Shown: positions 17,583-27,164, counted from the first letter of the stretch. The stretch: 64,000 nucleotides of DNA from Brenneria izadpanahii (GCF_017569925.1 NZ_CP050854.1:3100001-3164000), one strand, 5' to 3'. The notes: generated by a model not told the origin, from the sequence alone. Numbers and translations: made by a program.

Positions 17583-18317
17583 ATGCATATCAGTACACTC
17601 TTTCCCGATAATTTTCCGGCGCTGGCATTGGCTCACTTTGTTGCGCTACTGAGCCCCGGCCCGGATTTCTTCCTTCTCGCCGCGTATGCGATTCGCTACC
17701 GCCTGCGGGGCAGCGCCGGAATTTGCCTGGGTATCGCGCTGGGAAACGGCCTGTATATTTTTCTGGCGATAATCGGCTGGGCGGGCATCCAGCATTCGCC
17801 GCGTCTTTTTACCATCATTGAGCTGGGCGGCGCCTGCTATCTACTGTGGATTGGTTATCAATTGCTGAAAAGCCGGGCATCTCATTCGATAGCGCCGGCG
17901 CCGCAGGCCGATCCCCGTCCTGCGTTCGAGATGCCAACTGCGCGAGGCATTCCCGCGGGAGCCTCATCGCCGCGTGTCGCTCAATCCTCAGACCTACCTG
18001 ACCAGCATGACGATGGCTGTCCCGGTTTTCCCCGGCAAATTCTGCTGGGATTAGGCTCCGCATTGCTGAATCCCAAAAATATCCTGTTTTACATCAGTCT
18101 GATGACCACGATTCTCGGCCAGCATGTCACCCCCATTCAGCAAATCGTCAGCGGCGTCTGGATGTTTTCCATCGTACTCGGCTGGGATTTGCTGATCGCC
18201 GCGCTGATTACGCTGCCGCGGATACAGCAGCGGCTGCAGCGTTATCTGAATCCGATCGAGCGCGGCGCCGGCGTCATTTTGATATTCTTTGGTTTAGTGC
18301 TCCTGTTTCACCGCTGA
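17583..18317 (+). CDS. LysE/RhtB-family exporter with an enlarged cytoplasmic loop
   Basis: 244 residues, about 35-40 more than the usual 205. The N-terminal LLSPGPDFFLLAAYAIRYRL, the GACYLLWIGYQLL helix 3, LLNPKNILFYISLMT and the C-terminal helices are normal for the LysE superfamily, which exports amino acids across the inner membrane. The extra length is a proline- and serine-rich hydrophilic stretch at about residues 102-150 between helix 3 and the NPKN motif. Its DNA resembles the repeat after ybhR (see the repeat at 17910-17985). The frame is intact, so the protein may still work. Substrate unknown. Confidence 0.85.
   Translation: MHISTLFPDNFPALALAHFVALLSPGPDFFLLAAYAIRYRLRGSAGICLGIALGNGLYIFLAIIGWAGIQHSPRLFTIIELGGACYLLWIGYQLLKSRASHSIAPAPQADPRPAFEMPTARGIPAGASSPRVAQSSDLPDQHDDGCPGFPRQILLGLGSALLNPKNILFYISLMTTILGQHVTPIQQIVSGVWMFSIVLGWDLLIAALITLPRIQQRLQRYLNPIERGAGVILIFFGLVLLFHR
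17910..17985. repeat. Probable repeat-derived insert within the LysE coding sequence
   Basis: Two segments here resemble the intergenic repeats after ybhR: GATCCCCGTCCTGCG resembles GATCCCCGCCTGCG near 58627-58640, and the block GAGGCATTCCCGCGGGAGCCTC resembles the GAGGC...CTGCGGGA...CTC hairpin at 58382-58402, each followed by CCGTGT or GCGTGT. The insert falls exactly where the exporter family has its variable cytoplasmic loop. Similarity was judged by eye over short stretches, so this is tentative. Confidence 0.4.
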
Positions 18318-18357
18318 AGGCTTTATAATTCAGCGCAATTAACAGAAGGATAACCTG

Positions 18358-18465
18358 ATGAATTTAAGTAAAGCAGGGATTATCGGGCTATTTGCCCTGT
18401 GCGCCCTTGGCGGGATCGGCGGCGTGATGCTGGTCGGTTATATCATCATCGTGCACGGCGGTTAA
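18358..18465 (+). CDS. Small single-pass membrane protein, 35 residues
   Basis: An ATG with an AGAAGGA ribosome site seven bases upstream opens a 35-codon frame: MNLSKAGIIGLFALCALGG at the N-terminus, ending in IIIVHGG. About residues 7-32 form one hydrophobic glycine-rich helix, so it is a likely inner-membrane peptide. It begins 40 bp after the LysE stop, and its last 20 bases overlap the convergent idi gene. A CTTTATAATTCA segment (TATAAT-like) just upstream could serve as a -10. I do not recognise it; the strong ribosome site is the main support. Confidence 0.65.
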   Translation: MNLSKAGIIGLFALCALGGIGGVMLVGYIIIVHGG

Positions 18466-19021
18466 TTTCCTCCGCCGAAGCGCCGCCATTTCGCGCGGCA
18501 TAAAACTGCGCCCAATAGGCCGGGATCCGCGAAAATGTCAGCTTAAACCAGGAAGTAAAGGCTTCCGGCGAAGCGTCCATTTGCCGCGTAATCTGTTCCA
18601 GAGAAAGATACTGAAATCCTTCGGCCTCATCGGGATCGGCGTTCGGAACGTCATCCGTGATGCCGAAATAGACATGCCCGAATTCATGTTCGATCAAACC
18701 GTTATCCAGCGGCAGGTGATAGGTCAGCGTAAACATCGGCGTGAGCGGACAACGCAGCCCCATCTCCTGGTACAAACGGCGATGCGCCGCCAGCAGCGAA
18801 TCTTCGCCGGGAGACGGGTGGCTACAGCAGGTATTGCTCCATAATCCCCCGCTGTGATATTTCCCTTGCGCCCGCTGTTGCAGCAATAACTGGTGCTGCG
18901 AATTGAAAATATAAACGGAAATAGCGCGGTGCAACACGCCCTTTTCGTGCGCTTCCTGCTTTTCCATAATGCCTGTCGGCTCGTCGTTTTCATTAACCAG
19001 AATGACTTCCGTCAACGGCAT
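18446..19021 (-). CDS. idi: Isopentenyl-diphosphate delta-isomerase, type 1
   Basis: 191 residues of the Nudix-fold Idi type 1 family (182 in E. coli). It converts IPP to DMAPP in isoprenoid synthesis. The catalytic cysteine lies in NTCCSHPSPGE (E. coli has NSVCGHP), and the metal-binding and catalytic glutamate lies in LIEHEFGH. The sequence is clearly unlike E. coli Idi in detail and may be of a different lineage. Its 3' end overlaps the small membrane protein gene by 20 bases. bglX lies 63 bp away, also on the minus strand. Confidence 0.93.
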   Translation of the reverse strand: MPLTEVILVNENDEPTGIMEKQEAHEKGVLHRAISVYIFNSQHQLLLQQRAQGKYHSGGLWSNTCCSHPSPGEDSLLAAHRRLYQEMGLRCPLTPMFTLTYHLPLDNGLIEHEFGHVYFGITDDVPNADPDEAEGFQYLSLEQITRQMDASPEAFTSWFKLTFSRIPAYWAQFYAARNGGASAEEINRRAR

Positions 19022-19084
19022 ATCTCTCCCCTTGCGATCGCCACGGTGAGCGATAAGCCCACCGCCGATAGCTATGCGATAATT

Positions 19085-21391
19085 CTATAACAAGGTGAAA
19101 TTCTGACTTTTCACGCGTTGTGAATCCAAGCCGATAAACACCTCAAATTGACCGGGCTCCACCACCTGTTGCATGCGGGCATTGTAGAATTTCAGCGCAT
19201 CCGGTTCGATGAGGAAATTAACGGTACGCGATTCGCCGGGTTGCAGCATCACTTTCTGGAAGCCGCGCAGTTCTTTCACCGGACGGCTGATAGACGCCAC
19301 CACATCATGCAAATACAGCTGTACCACCGTTTCGCCCGCCCGATCGCCGGTGTTTTTAACCGTCACGCTGGCCGTTACCGCGCCATTGCGCTTCATCGTC
19401 TGGCTGGAGAGGCGAACATCCGAGACGCTGAACGTGGTATAGCTCAGGCCGTAACCAAACGGATAAAGCGGCCCGTTCGCTTCATCGTAATAATGAGAAG
19501 TGTACTTACCCGGATTTTCCGGCGTATAGGGACGGCCGGTCGGCAAATGGTTGTAATAGATAGGTATTTGACCGACGGAACGCGGAAAGGACATTGGCAG
19601 TTTACCGGATGGGTTATAGTCGCCGAACAGAACATCGGCGATCGCATTACCCCCTTCGGTTCCGCTGAACCAGGTTTCCAGCAGCGCATCCGCCTGTTGA
19701 TCTTCCCGCACCAGCGCCAAAGGACGGCCGTTCATCAATACCAGCACCAGCGGTTTGCCGGTCGCTTTCAAAGCGGCGATCAACGCTTTCTGGCTCTGCG
19801 GCAGATCGATATTGGCGCGGCTTGAGGCTTCATGCGCCATCCCCGCCGCTTCCCCCACCACAGCCACGACGACATCGGCCTGTTTAGCCGCCTGCACCGC
19901 TTCGTCAATCATCGCCTGCGGCGAGCGTTTATCTACCTGAACAGCCTCTTCATACAGATTCAGGAAATCGATAATTCCCTGATGATTACTGACATTAGCG
20001 CCTTTGGCGTACAACACGCGGGCTTTGCCGCCCACCGCATTTCTAATGCCCTGATAAACCGTGATCGTTTGCTTGGTAACGCCGGCCGCGGACCAGCTCC
20101 CCATCGTATCGCGTTTGCTGTCGGCCAATGGCCCGACAACGGCGATCGTCCCCTGCTTTTTCAACGGCAGCGTTTGCAGGCGGTTTTTCAGCAGAACCAG
20201 GCTTCTGCGCGCCACGTCGCGCGCTTCCAGCCGGTGTAGGCGGCTTTCCGCATTGGTATCGACGGGATCGGCGCCCGCCGGCCCCAGATGCCGATAGGGA
20301 TCCTGGAACAGCCCCATGTCATATTTTACGTTCAGCACCTGACGGCAGGCTTCATCGATTTCACGCTCGCTGACTGCTCCGCTTTTTACCAGTTCCGGCA
20401 GATAGCGCACGAAATATTCATCGCTCATGCTCATGCCGATACCGGATTTTAACGCCAGGCGAGAGGCATCGCGCGGGTCGCTCGCCACGCCGTGTTTAAT
20501 CAGTTCCTTAATCGCGCCGTGATCGGTAATGGCGATCCCGGTGAATTTCCACTGATCGCGCAGAATATCTTTCAGCAACCAGCTATTGGCCGTAGCCGGC
20601 ACGCCATTGATCGAGTTCAGCGCCACCATCACTCCGCCGCTGCCGGCATCGATTGCCGCTTTGTAAGGCGGCATATAATCCTGAAACATACGCTGAGGAC
20701 TCATATCCACCGTGTTGTAATCACGGCCGCCTTCAACGGCGCCGTAAAGCGCATAGTGTTTTACGCTGGTCATCAAGGAATGACGAGCGGTGACGTCATC
20801 CCCTTGAAACGCTTTTACCACCACGCCGGCGATTTTACTGGTTAGCCAGGTGTCTTCGCCAAAACCTTCTGATACTCGCCCCCAACGCGGATCCCGGGTA
20901 ATGTCGACCATCGGCGCCCAAGTCATATTCAGGCCGTCTTCCGTGGCTTCATAGGCGGAAATACGCCCGCTTAGCGCGATGGCGTCCATATCCCAACTGG
21001 ACGCCAGCCCCAGCGCGATAGGGAAAATAGTGCGCTGGCCGTGCACCACGTCGTAAGCAAAAAATAGTGGGATTTTCAGGCGGCTAAGCTGCGTAACCTG
21101 ATCCTGCATAGCGCGGATATCGGGCCGGGTAACGGTATTAAAAATGGCGCCGACCTGACCGTTTCTGATCATTTCACGAATGGCCGCTTTCGGGTTATCC
21201 GTCCCGACGCTGATTAATCTGAGCTGTCCGATTTTTTCATTCAGCGTCATTTTCTTCATTAAATCAGTAACAAACGCATCCCGTTGTTGGTGTGACGTTG
21301 TAACAGACAAAGGGGACGAGGCTATTTCCTGGGCGAATACCGGGTTACAGGCAAGTCCAATTGCAATAGTCAGTGAAGTAAACCATTTCAT
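19085..21391 (-). CDS. bglX: Periplasmic beta-glucosidase BglX (GH3)
   Basis: 768 residues, about the E. coli length of 765, with a signal peptide ending in VFA. It has the glycoside hydrolase family 3 layout: a TIM-barrel (to about 380), an alpha/beta sandwich and a C-terminal fibronectin-III-like domain. The nucleophile aspartate is in the GIAITDHGAIKELIKHG segment (about residue 290). The enzyme hydrolyses beta-glucosides in the periplasm, for example cellobiose or plant glucosides. No dedicated transporter or regulator is adjacent. Confidence 0.95.
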   Translation of the reverse strand: MKWFTSLTIAIGLACNPVFAQEIASSPLSVTTSHQQRDAFVTDLMKKMTLNEKIGQLRLISVGTDNPKAAIREMIRNGQVGAIFNTVTRPDIRAMQDQVTQLSRLKIPLFFAYDVVHGQRTIFPIALGLASSWDMDAIALSGRISAYEATEDGLNMTWAPMVDITRDPRWGRVSEGFGEDTWLTSKIAGVVVKAFQGDDVTARHSLMTSVKHYALYGAVEGGRDYNTVDMSPQRMFQDYMPPYKAAIDAGSGGVMVALNSINGVPATANSWLLKDILRDQWKFTGIAITDHGAIKELIKHGVASDPRDASRLALKSGIGMSMSDEYFVRYLPELVKSGAVSEREIDEACRQVLNVKYDMGLFQDPYRHLGPAGADPVDTNAESRLHRLEARDVARRSLVLLKNRLQTLPLKKQGTIAVVGPLADSKRDTMGSWSAAGVTKQTITVYQGIRNAVGGKARVLYAKGANVSNHQGIIDFLNLYEEAVQVDKRSPQAMIDEAVQAAKQADVVVAVVGEAAGMAHEASSRANIDLPQSQKALIAALKATGKPLVLVLMNGRPLALVREDQQADALLETWFSGTEGGNAIADVLFGDYNPSGKLPMSFPRSVGQIPIYYNHLPTGRPYTPENPGKYTSHYYDEANGPLYPFGYGLSYTTFSVSDVRLSSQTMKRNGAVTASVTVKNTGDRAGETVVQLYLHDVVASISRPVKELRGFQKVMLQPGESRTVNFLIEPDALKFYNARMQQVVEPGQFEVFIGLDSQRVKSQNFTLL

Positions 21392-21956
21392 TCTTTATAT
21401 ACAGACCCTATCAATCCAGGCATCAGGATCGGTCACTGAAGCACAAGACAGGTTTGAAAAAATCAGTCAGCCATTGCGCCATAAAAACCGGCATGGTGAA
21501 AAATAGCGACTCACCTACAGCGCCAACATACTCAAATACACAGCGCGTAATAATAGTGCATTTGTTTACGATTCATTTAATAAAAACTGTAAGAATAATG
21601 CGATGCGTTGCGCAGAATAAAAATTCTTCCACCCGCGCGCGGTTGGGCGGGCCGTTCCTCACGGCTATACCTGGCAAGACGAATATTACGTTAGGGTTTT
21701 CAGGAAAACATTCATCCACCTGCCGGCGCCGTCCCCGGGCAAATCCAGGCCGGAAGTCGACTGCGATGAGCGATGTATTGAGCGTGGCCCATGCCGGTTA
21801 TGACGTGGAACATGAGCGGTAATTGGCGGTCTCCGGTGTGGCGCGCAAACGTGCGGCGCCGAATCATCGTCCGAGCGAGCGTGAGATAATCTTGTGCCGC
21901 CGCCGGCAGCCTAACGCCGGATAATCTCCGGCGTTATCGTATTAATAAAAAGGCGA
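21392..21956. other. 565-bp region without a supported gene
   Basis: Lies between bglX and the aminotransferase gene. The bglX promoter must be in the first part. A GC-rich palindromic hairpin (ACGCCGGA and TCCGGCGT arms) at about 21913-21933 lies just after the aminotransferase stop, but it lacks a T run. The middle (about 21640-21860) is GC-rich and looks like former coding sequence, but no frame is open for long and I recognise nothing. Confidence 0.4.
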
Positions 21957-23291
21957 TCAGGACGCGCTTAGCGCCTTATCCAACGCGCCGACCAGCCAAT
22001 CGATATCCTGTTCCTGGAAAGCCAGCGGCGGGCGCAGTTTCAATACGTTGCCATGCGGCCCGGCAACCGAGGTCAGTACATGTTCGGCGCGCAGCCGTTC
22101 AATTACATCCAGCGCCAATTGTTTATCCGGCGTTTTGGCCTCGCGATCGCTGACCAGCTCAAAACCGATAAACAGCCCGGCTCCGCGCACATCGCCGACG
22201 CATTCGTGCCGCTGCGCCAGATAGCCAAGCTCCCGGCGGAGTTTTTCGCCGACAATCAGGCTGTGCCGCTGTAGATTTTCCTCTCTGATCACGTTTAAGA
22301 CCGCCTGCGCGGCGGCGATGGAAACCGGATTGCCGCCAAAGGTATTAAAGTATGGGATGGCATCGCTGAAAGCCGCCAGCACATCGGCTTTAGCCAACAG
22401 CGCGGAGATGGGAATGCCGTTCCCCATCGGTTTGCCCATCGTCACCACGTCCGGCACTACATTGTGCCGGGCAAAGCCCCAGAAACTGTCGCCCGTGCGG
22501 GCGAATCCGGGTTGGACCTCATCGGCAATAAAAATACCGCCGTTGGCATGCACCACGTCGATGGCGGGCTGCAGATAGCCGACCGGTCCCGGCAAAACGC
22601 CATCGGATGAAAAGATAGAATCAGCCAGAAAACCGGCGAACTTAATGCCGTTGGCGGCCATGTCATCAATCTGCTTCTGTATTTCATTGGCGAACCATAG
22701 GCCCAGATCCCGCGCATCCACCCGATAGCGATCGGGCGCGGGCACCAAACGCGTGGTGGCGGCGAGCGGTTGTCCGCTGCCTAACGCGGGCGAAGCGCCG
22801 GAGGTCAGTTCGCTGGTGCCGTGGTAGGCTTCCCGGCTGACAATAATCCCGCTGCCGCCGCTGTAAGCCCTTGCTACGCGGATCGCCAGATCGTTAGCCT
22901 CGGAGCCGGTGCACATATACATCGCTTTATTGATTTCATCCGGCATCGTCGTCAGCAGATCGGCGGAATAGTCTAAAATACGTTCATGCAAATAGCGGGT
23001 GTGAGTATTCAACAGGCTCATCTGCTGATGCACCGCTTCAATCACCGCCGGATGGCAATGCCCGATACTGGCGACGTTGTTGTAAACATCGAGATACTTG
23101 TCACCGGCCGCATCCCAAAGATATTGCCCCTTTCCGCGAACCAAATGCACCGGATTGCGATAAAACAAGCGATAGGATTCGCCAAGCAGCTGGTTGCGCT
23201 TATCGGTCAGTTTACGAATATCCTCATCCAACGCATCCGCGTGTTCCGCGCGAAAGCTATTGGTATCCATAATGGTTGAACGTATCGCCAT
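21957..23291 (-). CDS. Class III PLP-dependent aminotransferase family protein
   Basis: 444 residues of the class III aminotransferase fold: GQYLWDAAGDKYLDVYNNV near the N-terminus, CTGSEANDLAIRVAR (phosphate-binding cup), FIADEVQPGFARTGDSFWG (aspartate that holds the PLP ring nitrogen) and VTMGKPMGNGIP with the PLP lysine. The VQPGF variant and overall pattern resemble the AGXT2/ethanolamine-phosphate phospho-lyase side of the family more than the ornithine or GABA enzymes. Exact substrate unknown. The ATG at 23291 has GGAG five bases upstream; another ATG lies seven codons later. A DeoR regulator is divergent. Confidence 0.85.
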   Translation of the reverse strand: MAIRSTIMDTNSFRAEHADALDEDIRKLTDKRNQLLGESYRLFYRNPVHLVRGKGQYLWDAAGDKYLDVYNNVASIGHCHPAVIEAVHQQMSLLNTHTRYLHERILDYSADLLTTMPDEINKAMYMCTGSEANDLAIRVARAYSGGSGIIVSREAYHGTSELTSGASPALGSGQPLAATTRLVPAPDRYRVDARDLGLWFANEIQKQIDDMAANGIKFAGFLADSIFSSDGVLPGPVGYLQPAIDVVHANGGIFIADEVQPGFARTGDSFWGFARHNVVPDVVTMGKPMGNGIPISALLAKADVLAAFSDAIPYFNTFGGNPVSIAAAQAVLNVIREENLQRHSLIVGEKLRRELGYLAQRHECVGDVRGAGLFIGFELVSDREAKTPDKQLALDVIERLRAEHVLTSVAGPHGNVLKLRPPLAFQEQDIDWLVGALDKALSAS

Positions 23292-23652
23292 GACAACTCC
23301 ATTATAAACAATAAATTATGGTTAAGGCCGGTTCCATTCCGCCACAAGATTGACGGCATAACTGCATGGAGCGGTTAGAATCTGGGCATCACCATACATC
23401 AAAAGCAAGAAAATACACAAATACAAAAAACAGCACAAAGGAAATAATATTGTGTAAAGTATTCCTGACTGCGAGGGCGTTAACGGCCACTGGCAGGATG
23501 CAAATGGATGGGACGCGCCTTCCCGTCACAAACAGCGGCCTTTTCTGCTTGCTTTAAGCAAGTTGTGACTATAATGACGCAATGATTTCATACCCCGACA
23601 GGAGAGCTGGATGCATCTTTGTCTGGTCCGTTAATCCTGAGAACCGATATTC
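23292..23652. promoter_or_regulatory. Divergent control region of the aminotransferase and the DeoR regulator
   Basis: A 361-bp gap without a supported gene. A TATAAT-like box lies very close to the aminotransferase start (about 23304-23309). On the plus strand a seven-codon frame (MHLCLVR, from 23610) with an AGGAGAG site precedes the DeoR gene and could be a leader peptide. No operator could be fixed. Confidence 0.35.
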
Positions 23653-24423
23653 ATGCTAGAAGAAACTCGTTTACATCGTATTCGCGCCCTTTTATCCACA
23701 TTAAACCGGGTCAGCACCGAGAAAATTATTCAGCACCTTGGCGTATCAAGGGAAACCGTGCGGCGGGATATTCTGAAGCTGGAAGCGATGGGCGCTCTGC
23801 GTCGCGTACATGGTGGAATTGTGGCGACGTCGCAGGAACCGGAAGCGCCGTTGTCAGTGCGTAATACGGTACGCGAAAAAGAGAAACAAGCGATCGCCCG
23901 CGCGGCGGTGCGGCAATTAAAGGCAGGGCAAACGTTATTTATCGATGCAGGCAGCACCACATCGCTGTTGGCCGACGAACTCTTGTCGATGCCGGGGATG
24001 ACCGTCATCACCAACAGTCTGAACGTCGCGCTTAAGCTGACGACAACCGAAACCGAGCTGCGCCATGATGTGATTTTACTCGGCGGAAACATGGGGCTAT
24101 CGGCGCAGGCCACCTGCGGCGATTTAACCATTAGCGAACTTCAGCGTTATCGCGCTGATGTCGCCCTGCTATCCCCCGTGGGGCTCGCCAGTCAGTCCGG
24201 CGTCAGCAGCTTTGCCCACCATGAGGCCGCCGTCGCGAGTTTAATGGTTCAACACGCCAATACGCGGATTATTCTGGCGGATCACAGCAAGATCGGGCTA
24301 ACCAGCCGGGTTATTTACGCCACAATGGCGGAGATAGATATCATCATCACCGATGCGGCCGCCGCCGACAAACCCGACCTGGCATCGCTTCAGGCGCGCT
24401 GCCAGCAGACGATCCTCGCCTGA
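23653..24423 (+). CDS. DeoR/GlpR-family transcriptional regulator
   Basis: 256 residues: an N-terminal winged helix (about 1-57, VSTEKIIQHLGVSRETVRRD with the family signature continuing to RRVHGG) and a C-terminal DeoR sensor domain with the phosphosugar-isomerase-like fold (FIDAGSTT, VITNSL, LLGGN, ADHSKIG). Such proteins usually repress and respond to a sugar phosphate or related metabolite. It is divergent from the class III aminotransferase gene, which may be its target. A GST gene follows after 115 bp. Confidence 0.9.
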   Translation: MLEETRLHRIRALLSTLNRVSTEKIIQHLGVSRETVRRDILKLEAMGALRRVHGGIVATSQEPEAPLSVRNTVREKEKQAIARAAVRQLKAGQTLFIDAGSTTSLLADELLSMPGMTVITNSLNVALKLTTTETELRHDVILLGGNMGLSAQATCGDLTISELQRYRADVALLSPVGLASQSGVSSFAHHEAAVASLMVQHANTRIILADHSKIGLTSRVIYATMAEIDIIITDAAAADKPDLASLQARCQQTILA

Positions 24424-24538
24424 TGTCATTCCGGCATGCGCCCTCCCCATGGGCGCGCCATCTACGCATACCTTTAGGATGATCTGCGGCATTTTCCGTG
24501 CTAATTATAATGTTCCGTTAATGTTCGAGGCATAAGAC

Positions 24539-25225
24539 ATGTATCAGCTGTACATCGCCAATAAAAACTATTCGTCCTGGTCACTGCGTCCGTGGGTATT
24601 GTTAAACGCGCTGTCTATCCCGTTTGAGGAAAAACAGGTGACGTTTGTCTCTTCCGGGGCGAACCCGGCGTTTAAGGCGTTTTCCCCTTCCGCGAAAGTT
24701 CCCTGTCTGATTGATGGCGACACCACCGTCTGGGATTCTCTGGCGATAACCGAATACCTTGCCGAACAGCACAAGGCGGTATGGCCCGCCGACGCCAAGG
24801 CCCGCGCCTGGGCGCGTTGCGCCGCAGCGGAGATGCATTCCGGTTTTACCGCATTGCGTAACGCTTGCCCCATGAGTTGCGGCGTGAAGGTCAAAATGCA
24901 GGAAATCTCCCCGGCGCTGAACAACGATATCAAACGCATCAGTGAGCTATGGCTGGAGGGATTAAGTCGTTTTGGCGGTCCGTTTCTGGCGGGGAGCGCA
25001 TTTTCCGCCGCTGATGCCTTCTTTGCGCCGGTCGTGTTCCGTATCCGGACCTATCAGTTGCCCGTCTCGCCGGAAGTCGCCGCCTACTGTCAACATATGC
25101 TGTCCCAACCGGCCATGAAAAACTGGCTGGAGCAGGCGCTGGCGGAACCCTGGATTGAACAAGAGCACGAAGACGATGTACTCAAAGCCGGAGAAGTGAT
25201 TGAAGATCTAAGAGCCCGCGCTTAA
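24539..25225 (+). CDS. Glutathione S-transferase family protein
   Basis: 228 residues with a thioredoxin-like N-terminal domain (about 1-80: NKNYSSWSLRPWVLL with the candidate catalytic serine, AKVPCLIDGDTTVWDSLAI for the glutathione gamma-glutamyl site) and an all-helical C-terminal domain with the N-capping DAFFAP segment. It is a cytoplasmic GST of the zeta-like/YfcF-type groups that conjugates glutathione to small electrophiles. It stands alone; the hairpin with CGGGGAT and ATCCCCG arms at 25236-25261 after the stop could be a weak terminator. Confidence 0.87.
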   Translation: MYQLYIANKNYSSWSLRPWVLLNALSIPFEEKQVTFVSSGANPAFKAFSPSAKVPCLIDGDTTVWDSLAITEYLAEQHKAVWPADAKARAWARCAAAEMHSGFTALRNACPMSCGVKVKMQEISPALNNDIKRISELWLEGLSRFGGPFLAGSAFSAADAFFAPVVFRIRTYQLPVSPEVAAYCQHMLSQPAMKNWLEQALAEPWIEQEHEDDVLKAGEVIEDLRARA

Positions 25226-25392
25226 CGGAAACCATCGGGGATAGGGCTGACGCCATCCCCGCAAACGATAGCTAGACAGCGTCGTGACTTAACAACAGGT
25301 TACGCAGGGGCCACGATTTTAGAGGGATTGCAGACATCAAACGCCCCCAGCTTTTCCTCTAGCTTTGCTTTTCCCTGCGTAAAAAATCTCTC

Positions 25393-26340
25393 TTACTCCG
25401 TATCCGCGCTCGCCAGAGTCTGCGGCTGCCGTGAATCCAGAGCCTTCTGTTTCTTATAGCTTAACGCCACAGCGGGAACCTCGCTGACTTTGCCGGTTTC
25501 CATCCATTTCCGCAGACGGTTGGCATCGGCAAAATGCGTATATTTACCAAACGCGTCCAGCACCACCAGCGCCACCGGGCGTTGATTGATGACGGTCCGC
25601 ATCACCAGGCAGTGCCCGGCCTGATTGGTAAACCCTGTTTTAGTGAGTTGAATATTCCAGTCGGATTTGCCGACCAAATAGTTGGTGTTGCGAAACGGCA
25701 AACTGTACGCCGGATGAGAAAACGTCACCGTTTTCTCCTGCGTGGTGCTGAGCTGGCTGAGTAAAGGATACTGTTTGCTGGCGATGAGCAACTTCGTCAG
25801 ATCGCGCGCGGTCGAAACGTTATTGATGGATAATCCGGTCGGCTCCACATAGCGCGTATGCATCATCCCCAATGCGCGGGCCTTGGCGTTCATGGCGGCA
25901 ATAAACGCCTTATAGCCGCCGGGATAGTGGTGGGCAAGGCTGGCGGCGGCACGGTTTTCCGACGACATCAGCGCCAGCAGCAGCATATCGCGGCGGCTGA
26001 TTTCACTATTCAGCCGCACGCGCGAATAAACGCCCTTCATTTCTTCCGTCTGACTGATGTCAACGGAAATGACCTCGTCCAACGGCAGGTTGGCATCCAG
26101 CACCACCAGCGCCGTCATCAGTTTGGTCACGGAGGCGATAGGCACCACGACATCCGGATTACTGGAATAGAGGATGTGATCGTCACGCAAATCCACCACC
26201 ATAGCGCTGCCAGAGGCAATTTCCTGATATGCGGCAACCGCTGATTTAGCCGGCGTTTTCGCCATGACTACCGGGGTAACCAGCATGTTGGTTGACAACA
26301 GCAGCATACCAAGTAAAGAAAGCTTATATTTTTTAGCCAT
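25393..26340 (-). CDS. pbpG: D-alanyl-D-alanine endopeptidase PbpG (PBP7)
   Basis: 315 residues (310 in E. coli) with a signal peptide ending near VMA. The penicillin-binding motifs are S70-VTK73, S127-E-N and K234-TG, in the correct order. PBP7 is a periplasmic low-molecular-weight PBP that cuts D-Ala-mDAP cross-links in peptidoglycan. No neighbouring cell-wall genes; it is monocistronic. Confidence 0.95.
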   Translation of the reverse strand: MAKKYKLSLLGMLLLSTNMLVTPVVMAKTPAKSAVAAYQEIASGSAMVVDLRDDHILYSSNPDVVVPIASVTKLMTALVVLDANLPLDEVISVDISQTEEMKGVYSRVRLNSEISRRDMLLLALMSSENRAAASLAHHYPGGYKAFIAAMNAKARALGMMHTRYVEPTGLSINNVSTARDLTKLLIASKQYPLLSQLSTTQEKTVTFSHPAYSLPFRNTNYLVGKSDWNIQLTKTGFTNQAGHCLVMRTVINQRPVALVVLDAFGKYTHFADANRLRKWMETGKVSEVPAVALSYKKQKALDSRQPQTLASADTE

Positions 26341-26645
26341 TATTCAGCGACTTAAACAGTACTCTGTTAAATAAAAAGAGATGGGCAAGCGCATTATAAT
26401 TTACCGGCAATTGAGGCGCACTCATGCAGCGGAAAAAGCTTTGTGACAAAGTTTAACAAACACGGCATCCCGCGCGGCCCCTTGGCCCCAAAGATTTTTA
26501 GGCGGCCTTCGCAGGCGCGCGATGATGATCGACATTATCCGATAGGGACGCGGGAGCGCCGATTGCAAATAGGCTGGCACGGCAGCGATCTAGACTCGAT
26601 AGCCGAAGCGCCGATTTGCATCATCGCTGACGCATCTTGGCTTGA
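26341..26645. other. 305-bp region upstream of pbpG without a supported gene
   Basis: Contains the leader and promoter of pbpG on its left. A plus-strand frame of 68 codons (26443-26649) has arginine-rich, low-complexity content and overlaps the end of the next gene, so I do not call it. A GCGCCGATTGCAAAT / ATTTGCAT-type partial symmetry around 26555-26620 is the only structure noticed. Confidence 0.35.
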
Positions 26646-27164
26646 TTAAAGGGAAACCTTGTGAGTTGCGCGCATCTGATTTAACAGACGAAGCGCGATA
26701 CCGCTGAATATCCCGCCGGTGATGCCGCCAACGGCGCCGGACAGCGCACAGAATACGGCGCTATCGGCCAACGCGGGAAACCATGCCAACTGGACGGAGA
26801 AATAGAAACGCAAACAAAAGGTCAGCAACATTAACACCAGCGGCACGGACGATCCGGCGCGCTCGAAACACTGGATATCGGCTCGGTACACTCCGGCGTT
26901 CTTCCCCAACATCCAGCCCAAAGCCAGCCCGATAATCAGGGCCAACACAAAGCCGGCCACGGCGACTTCGGTCATCGTCAGATTATGTAGAATTGAAGAT
27001 AACCCCCAGCATAGGAAGATGATCGGCAGCACTAACAGACGACGCAGGGACTGCTGCCTTGGTTGACGCGCTTTTATTCCTGCATAGATCAGGTAAGCCA
27101 GTAAAATCCATACCCAGGATGGCGTATGGCGAATGATAATGAGATAATTTTCCATAAAATTCAT
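26646..27164 (-). CDS. Predicted inner-membrane protein (DUF6622-like)
   Basis: 172 residues with about five hydrophobic helices and an N-terminal ENYLIIIRHTPSWVWILLAY followed by a conserved basic turn KARQP. It looks like the uncharacterised membrane proteins grouped as DUF6622, but I recall this only loosely. The ATG at 27164 has AAGG three bases before it, a tight spacing; a second ATG lies nine bases later. It is near a LysE exporter on the same strand with 56 bp between. Function unknown. Confidence 0.7.
   Translation of the reverse strand: MNFMENYLIIIRHTPSWVWILLAYLIYAGIKARQPRQQSLRRLLVLPIIFLCWGLSSILHNLTMTEVAVAGFVLALIIGLALGWMLGKNAGVYRADIQCFERAGSSVPLVLMLLTFCLRFYFSVQLAWFPALADSAVFCALSGAVGGITGGIFSGIALRLLNQMRATHKVSL

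Noticed and set aside
26443..26649. 68-codon frame upstream of pbpG
   Set aside because: Low-complexity, Arg-rich, ends inside the next gene, no ribosome site.
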